Source: Euryarchaeota archaeon UBA181 (GTDB lineage: Archaea > Thermoplasmatota > Poseidoniia > Poseidoniales > Thalassarchaeaceae). Taken from it: a DNA stretch of 26,502 nucleotides. The notes under the pieces were generated by a model, which worked only from the letters and a program-made list of their open reading frames with translations, was not told the origin of the DNA and did no database searches. Positions within the stretch are counted from its first letter, which is position 1. Every line of letters starts with the position of its first letter. The stretch lies in assembly GCA_002496725.1 (NCBI GenBank), contig DALI01000020.1:5620-32121 (forward strand), given 5' to 3'. The position numbers and the translations under genes are program-made. Shown here piece by piece: positions 23,105-26,502 of the stretch.

Positions 23105-24487
23105 ATGGTCGGTGACGGAGGTATTGACCCTTGGTCTTCAGATGGTGAAACAGACTATAACCGCATAGTCAATCAATTCGGCCTTGAAAAAGTGGACCCT
23201 ACCCTGTTGCCCAATCCTGGAATGCTTCACAGAAGAGGGATAGTTTTTGCTCATAGAGACTTGGATGTAGCAGTTCGGTGCATTAGGGATAAGGCGCCTC
23301 TTGGGGTTCTAACTGGATTAATGCCAAGTGGCAGAATGCATCTTGGCCACAGTATGGTAATCGAACAGGTCAAATGGTTCCAAGAACAAGGAGCTGACGT
23401 AACTGTCGCAGTCGCGGATCTAGAAGCGCTGGCAACTCGGGGCACCTCCTTATCCGAGGGGCGTAAGACAGCAATCGAAGAGTATGTTCTGAATTATGCG
23501 GCACTAGGTCTGGATCCTTCAAAATCCAATGTTTACTTCCAGAGTACTAGGCCAGAAGTACAGAGGCTAGGTTTCACTCTAGGTAGAAGAACAAATTTAT
23601 CAGAGTTCGAATCGATATATGGATTCTCAGGTGAGACTAACTTAGCACATGTCCAAGCACCTTTGGTCCAAGTTGGAGATATCGTACATCCACAGATGGA
23701 TGAATTCGGGGGCCTCAGGCCAATCGTAGTTCCCGTTGGCATAGATCAGGACCCCCATCTTAGGTTGACTAGAGATATTGTCGGTAAGACTCACTGGTTC
23801 AACATAAAACAGAGAAAATCAGGTGGCCTCACAGTCTCATTGTCAGTACAAAGTGATAATTCTGCAATATTCGGTGTTGGGAGTGGAGGTAGGGTGAATA
23901 GGGAAACTCGTGATGAGATATTTAGTATGATTTCAGAATCAATAAGATCTTTGGGTTTTGCCGATTTTTCAATAAATCCAAAACATGGGATCATGGAAAT
24001 ACCAGGAGCGACTAATGCGGACAAGTCCCAGATTAGAATAAAACTTCTAGAGCTCGAAAGAAGTCTTGGGGGATTAGGGTTCATGCCCCCCTGCTCAACC
24101 TATCATCGATTTGCTTCGGGTATGACGGGGGGAAAGATGTCATCATCAAAGCCCGAGACGACTATCTTCATGAATGACTCAATAGAAATAATGGCAAAGA
24201 AGGTAAAGAGGGCGATAAGCGGTGGAAAATCTACTGTAGAGGAGCATAGGAGAGAAGGTGGTGACTGCACCAAGGATATATCCTTCCAGTATCTCCAATT
24301 CTTCTTTGAACCGGATGACTCTGCTATATCTGAAATTAGAAAGGATTACGAGAGTGGAAGAATGCTAGCTGGAGAGATGAAGCAATTATGCGTACATAAG
24401 GCCGGGGAGTGGCTCACTGATCTCGCAGAAAAAAGGGAAATGTGGAAAGATCGCCTAGATGAGTTCTTAGCTAGTGACTCTATGTGA
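23105..24487 (+). CDS. trpS: Tryptophanyl-tRNA synthetase
   Basis: Class I synthetase that charges tRNA-Trp, 460 residues, archaeal/eukaryotic type. The HIGH box is HLGH in GLMPSGRMHLGHSMVIEQVK (residues 79-82). The KMSKS loop is KMSSSKPET (Lys344). VPVGIDQDPHLRLTRDI is the ATP/Trp-pocket helix typical of TrpRS. The N-terminal IDPWSSDGETDYNRIVNQFG matches the short archaeal extension. ATG 23105 is preferred; an in-frame GTG at 23084 would add seven residues. An A/T-rich stretch at about 23056-23068 could supply its promoter. It converges on zpr1 with a three-base gap. Confidence 0.96.
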   Translation: MVGDGGIDPWSSDGETDYNRIVNQFGLEKVDPTLLPNPGMLHRRGIVFAHRDLDVAVRCIRDKAPLGVLTGLMPSGRMHLGHSMVIEQVKWFQEQGADVTVAVADLEALATRGTSLSEGRKTAIEEYVLNYAALGLDPSKSNVYFQSTRPEVQRLGFTLGRRTNLSEFESIYGFSGETNLAHVQAPLVQVGDIVHPQMDEFGGLRPIVVPVGIDQDPHLRLTRDIVGKTHWFNIKQRKSGGLTVSLSVQSDNSAIFGVGSGGRVNRETRDEIFSMISESIRSLGFADFSINPKHGIMEIPGATNADKSQIRIKLLELERSLGGLGFMPPCSTYHRFASGMTGGKMSSSKPETTIFMNDSIEIMAKKVKRAISGGKSTVEEHRREGGDCTKDISFQYLQFFFEPDDSAISEIRKDYESGRMLAGEMKQLCVHKAGEWLTDLAEKREMWKDRLDEFLASDSM

Positions 24488-24490
24488 TTT

Positions 24491-25081
24491 TTACTCGGAA
24501 ACATCGAATACCGGGTAAACAGGACCTGGATCCAGATTCTTAGCTTCTGCCTCAGAAATTTCTGATGATACTGCATCCTCATGGAGTATCTGACTATGTC
24601 CAACTGGGTCAAGTAGTTCTAATGTAACAGTCATTTCACCATTTTTGACTAAGTCGATTTGTGAAAAAAGCTCGTCACATTTGATAGTCGTATCATCATC
24701 TCCTTCTCGCTCAGATTGCCTTTTTATGGTGCCAATAGCGTTTGAGAACCTGTCTAGAACTCCCTCGACATTTGAAATATAGCCTGTGGAACTAGATCCC
24801 GGAGTGACTTCAAGACCCAGCTCGACAATTCTGACTGTACATGATGAGGACCGGACAACTCTAGCACTGACATGACCTGCTGAGTTAACTTCAAGCTTCC
24901 AAGATCCAGGCTTCTTTCCTTCAGCAGGGATAAAATCTGTTACTCTCCAGCCACAACCATGGCACGACATAGTAATCTGCGTGTGTTCTCCAAAGTAGGG
25001 TATTTCGGATGTATGAGCTAGCATCTTAAGGCCATCTTCTAATCCACATATTGGACATGATTGACCTACTGTGCTCTCCAT
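24491..25081 (-). CDS. ZPR1-type zinc finger protein
   Basis: 196 residues with a single archaeal ZPR1 domain. A zinc finger is formed by Cys9/Cys12 (SCPICG) and Cys40/Cys43 (SCHGCGWR). The conserved beta-barrel part follows (PGSWKLEVNSAGHVSARVVR; SSSCTVRIVELGLEVTPGSS; STGYISNVEGVLDRF). In eukaryotes ZPR1 is a translation factor EF1A chaperone; the archaeal single-domain form is presumed related but its role is less certain. Start ATG 25081 lies eight bases after sepF, so the two are co-transcribed. An acidic C-terminal region (about 150-196) has no recognised motif. Confidence 0.92.
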   Translation of the reverse strand: MESTVGQSCPICGLEDGLKMLAHTSEIPYFGEHTQITMSCHGCGWRVTDFIPAEGKKPGSWKLEVNSAGHVSARVVRSSSCTVRIVELGLEVTPGSSSTGYISNVEGVLDRFSNAIGTIKRQSEREGDDDTTIKCDELFSQIDLVKNGEMTVTLELLDPVGHSQILHEDAVSSEISEAEAKNLDPGPVYPVFDVSE

Positions 25082-25089
25082 AACGACCC

Positions 25090-25533
25090 TCAGCTTGAAA
25101 CTCCACTAGAGAAGTTAGAAGGCAGGAGTAGAAGACGTCTTTCTCCCAATCTAACAACCTCCCCTGCAACATCATCCTCAACAAATCTCTGAATTCTATT
25201 CACTGCCACATTCAATTCAAGATCATTCTTAATTATCTCGCCCATCTTAACTATGACAATATCTCCATCAGAAAGCCAATTCATTAATTCCGTTATCCCA
25301 GTAAGGTCTTCAAGCTCCGCCCTCCTTATGACTACGTCTCCAACAACTCTCGGTACGGGGGCATCCGGATATGATGACCCAAGATCGTGGTAATCCTGGC
25401 CAGGTCCAATACTATCGCTGAATGGATCAGAATTACTTACCTCAATCCACTTCGGACCCTCGCGTTCACCCCTGGCCATAATCTCGCTGCAACGACAGGC
25501 TCCTTGATTTATCCGGTGCCCCGCCTCTTCCAT
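25090..25533 (-). CDS. sepF: SepF-like cell division protein
   Basis: 147 residues. The C-terminal domain (about 65-145) matches SepF: IRRAELEDLTGITELMNWLS, GDIVIVKMGEIIKNDLE, VAVNRIQRFVEDDVAGEVVR, and a final hydrophobic RLLLLPSNF. In archaea SepF is the membrane anchor for FtsZ in the division ring. The N-terminus (about 1-60) is acidic and Pro/Gly-rich and shows no obvious amphipathic membrane-targeting helix, which is odd for this protein. ATG 25533 is the first start after an in-frame stop; ATG 25479 (MARGEREG) is an alternative, and neither gives such a helix. Followed by zpr1 eight bases later. Confidence 0.85.
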   Translation of the reverse strand: MEEAGHRINQGACRCSEIMARGEREGPKWIEVSNSDPFSDSIGPGQDYHDLGSSYPDAPVPRVVGDVVIRRAELEDLTGITELMNWLSDGDIVIVKMGEIIKNDLELNVAVNRIQRFVEDDVAGEVVRLGERRLLLLPSNFSSGVSS

Positions 25534-25577
25534 AAAGCAGTATGATGAGGAATTTCAGAACTCTCACTCCCGTCGGA

Positions 25578-25586
25578 TTCATAAGG
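25578..25586 (+). promoter_or_regulatory. Possible TATA-like element for psmB
   Basis: TTCATAAGG lies about 45-53 bases before the psmB ATG in the 97-base divergent gap with sepF. Transcription starting about 25 bases further on would leave a short leader with GGTGA at 25622-25626 as ribosome-binding site. By-eye call. Confidence 0.28.
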
Positions 25587-25630
25587 GGCTGACCTGAGAA
25601 AGGCTTGTCGGACTGACCGGCGGTGACATT

Positions 25631-26257
25631 ATGGATGCTACACTAAATGCTGTCAAGACAGGTACAAGCACCATCGGGATTACCTTTGATGGAGGTGTTG
25701 TTGTCGGGGCTGATCATAGAGCTACAATGGGTCACTTTATCGCCAATAAGAGCGTTAAGAAACTTTTCAATATCTCTGACTATGTCGCTCTTACAACAGC
25801 GGGTTTAGTCGGTCATGCACAATCCCTCTCCAGAACTCTTGCCGCTGAGCTCAAACTCTACGAGTTGAAACAGGGTAAGCATATGACAGTAAAGGGCGCA
25901 GCAACACTAACTGCCAATATTTTGGTAGGTAGGCCACATTATGTTCAATTGCTAATAGTTGGAGTAGATAGTTCCGGTTCTAGCGTCTACAGTATAGATT
26001 CCGCAGGCGGATCAATTCCAGATGTTTATTGTGCCACTGGCTCAGGAAGCCCATACATGTACGGGGTTCTCGAAGATCAGTTTAAGATGAACATGTCACA
26101 AAAAGATGCCCTTAAGGTTGCGGCCAAGGCACTCTTGGCATCTGCACAGAGAGATGCTGCAAGCGGTAACGGCATGGATCTCGCTGTAATCACACCCGAG
26201 TCTGGTTTTCGCCAACTCACAGAAAACGAGGTTTCCAGCCTCATTCAATCCATTTGA
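25631..26257 (+). CDS. psmB: 20S proteasome beta subunit
   Basis: 208 residues. Catalytic subunit of the archaeal 20S proteasome, forming the inner rings of the cylinder. A short propeptide (residues 1-11, ending TG) would be cut to expose Thr12 as nucleophile (G/TSTIGI). Relative to mature Thr1, the active-site Asp17 and Lys33 are present (GADHRATMG; ANKSVKK), and the later Ser/Asp/Ser region is seen as ATGSGSPY and QRDAASGNGMD. Length is typical. It is followed by an aCPSF1-type gene, an arrangement common in archaea. The alpha subunit is not in the window. Confidence 0.97.
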   Translation: MDATLNAVKTGTSTIGITFDGGVVVGADHRATMGHFIANKSVKKLFNISDYVALTTAGLVGHAQSLSRTLAAELKLYELKQGKHMTVKGAATLTANILVGRPHYVQLLIVGVDSSGSSVYSIDSAGGSIPDVYCATGSGSPYMYGVLEDQFKMNMSQKDALKVAAKALLASAQRDAASGNGMDLAVITPESGFRQLTENEVSSLIQSI

Positions 26258-26323
26258 AACTCTCGCTTAGTGCATTCACCTGTTTCGTACAGGAAAATTG
26301 GCGTGAGCAAGGAAGTGAAAATA

Positions 26324-26502
26324 ATGAGACTCACGTTCTCAGAAATCAAGAATAAAATTGGAAAAATCGTTCCCGAGGGAGTCGATTATGAAGTTGACCT
26401 AGAAGCCGGTTCAATCTCCGTCATAACGAAGGAACCATTGACCTTTGGAGGAGCGGGAGGGCAGAGTCTTACTGTAAAAATTGCTAAAGCAATTAGGAGG
26501 CG
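26324..26502 (+). CDS. aCPSF1-type beta-CASP ribonuclease, N-terminal KH-like part (truncated by window end)
   Basis: Only about 59 codons are inside the window. The start MRLTFSEIKNKIGKIVPEG and later SISVITKEPL...SLTVKIAKAIRRR match the N-terminal KH-like region of archaeal CPSF1 ribonucleases, which lead into metallo-beta-lactamase and beta-CASP domains involved in transcription termination and RNA 3' processing. ATG 26324 has GGAAGTGA upstream; GTG 26303 (reading SKEVKIM before it) is an in-frame alternative. The position directly after psmB is the classic archaeal context and raises confidence. The catalytic domain lies beyond the end. Confidence 0.75.
   Translation, partial: MRLTFSEIKNKIGKIVPEGVDYEVDLEAGSISVITKEPLTFGGAGGQSLTVKIAKAIRR

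Overview
The window looks like a piece of an uncultivated euryarchaeal chromosome, most likely Marine Group II/Poseidoniales or a close Thermoplasmatota relative. Archaeal signatures are the split RNA polymerase large subunit (A' and A''), ribosomal proteins eL30 and eS1, proteasome beta next to an aCPSF1-type gene, archaeal SepF, a ZPR1 zinc-finger protein and an archaeal-type TrpRS. The lineage guess is inference: it rests on that core combined with bacterial-type thyA, folA and plsC genes, a SAP-fused eS1 and several COG1340-like coiled-coil genes. Genes are packed tightly with many 1-4 base overlaps. No gene-free stretch exceeds about 110 bases, and no rRNA, tRNA, CRISPR or insertion sequence was seen.

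Layout. (1) 1-5093, plus strand: the 3' part of rpoA1, rpoA2, rpl30e, then an unrecognised 313-residue protein where nusA would often stand. The polymerase subunits carry an unusual Cys-containing insertion, an altered bridge-helix hinge and an extra N-terminal domain. (2) 5090-13069: a seven-gene divergent locus. Three coiled-coil genes run on the minus strand. On the plus strand are a surface protein with two cytoplasmic zinc ribbons, a DtxR/MntR-type metalloregulator, a multi-pass membrane protein with a beta-rich domain, and a fourth coiled-coil gene. A perfect 8-3-8 inverted repeat lies in the only divergent promoter gap. I regard this as the best candidate for an undescribed system. (3) 13072-14925, minus: an exosome-linked RNA-binding protein, a 7Fe ferredoxin and PdxS. 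(4) 15026-17104, plus: eS1 with a fused C-terminal SAP domain, a purine/methylthionucleoside phosphorylase and a MazG-like pyrophosphohydrolase. (5) 17101-20733, minus: a compact plsC-thyA-folA-doxX-mscS run, mostly of bacterial character. (6) 20813-23005: a secreted orphan and, convergent to it, a saccharopine-dehydrogenase-like oxidoreductase. (7) 23105-26502: trpS, convergent sepF-zpr1, then psmB and the start of an aCPSF1-type ribonuclease gene.

How the genes work together. Regions 1, 4 and 7 are information-processing housekeeping (transcription, ribosome, tRNA charging, proteolysis, RNA decay). Region 5 joins dTMP and folate metabolism with phospholipid acylation and membrane proteins. 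In region 2, a metal-sensing regulator is embedded among membrane/surface proteins and coiled-coil proteins. This suggests a metal-responsive envelope or scaffold module, but that role is inferred only from gene order and domain content.
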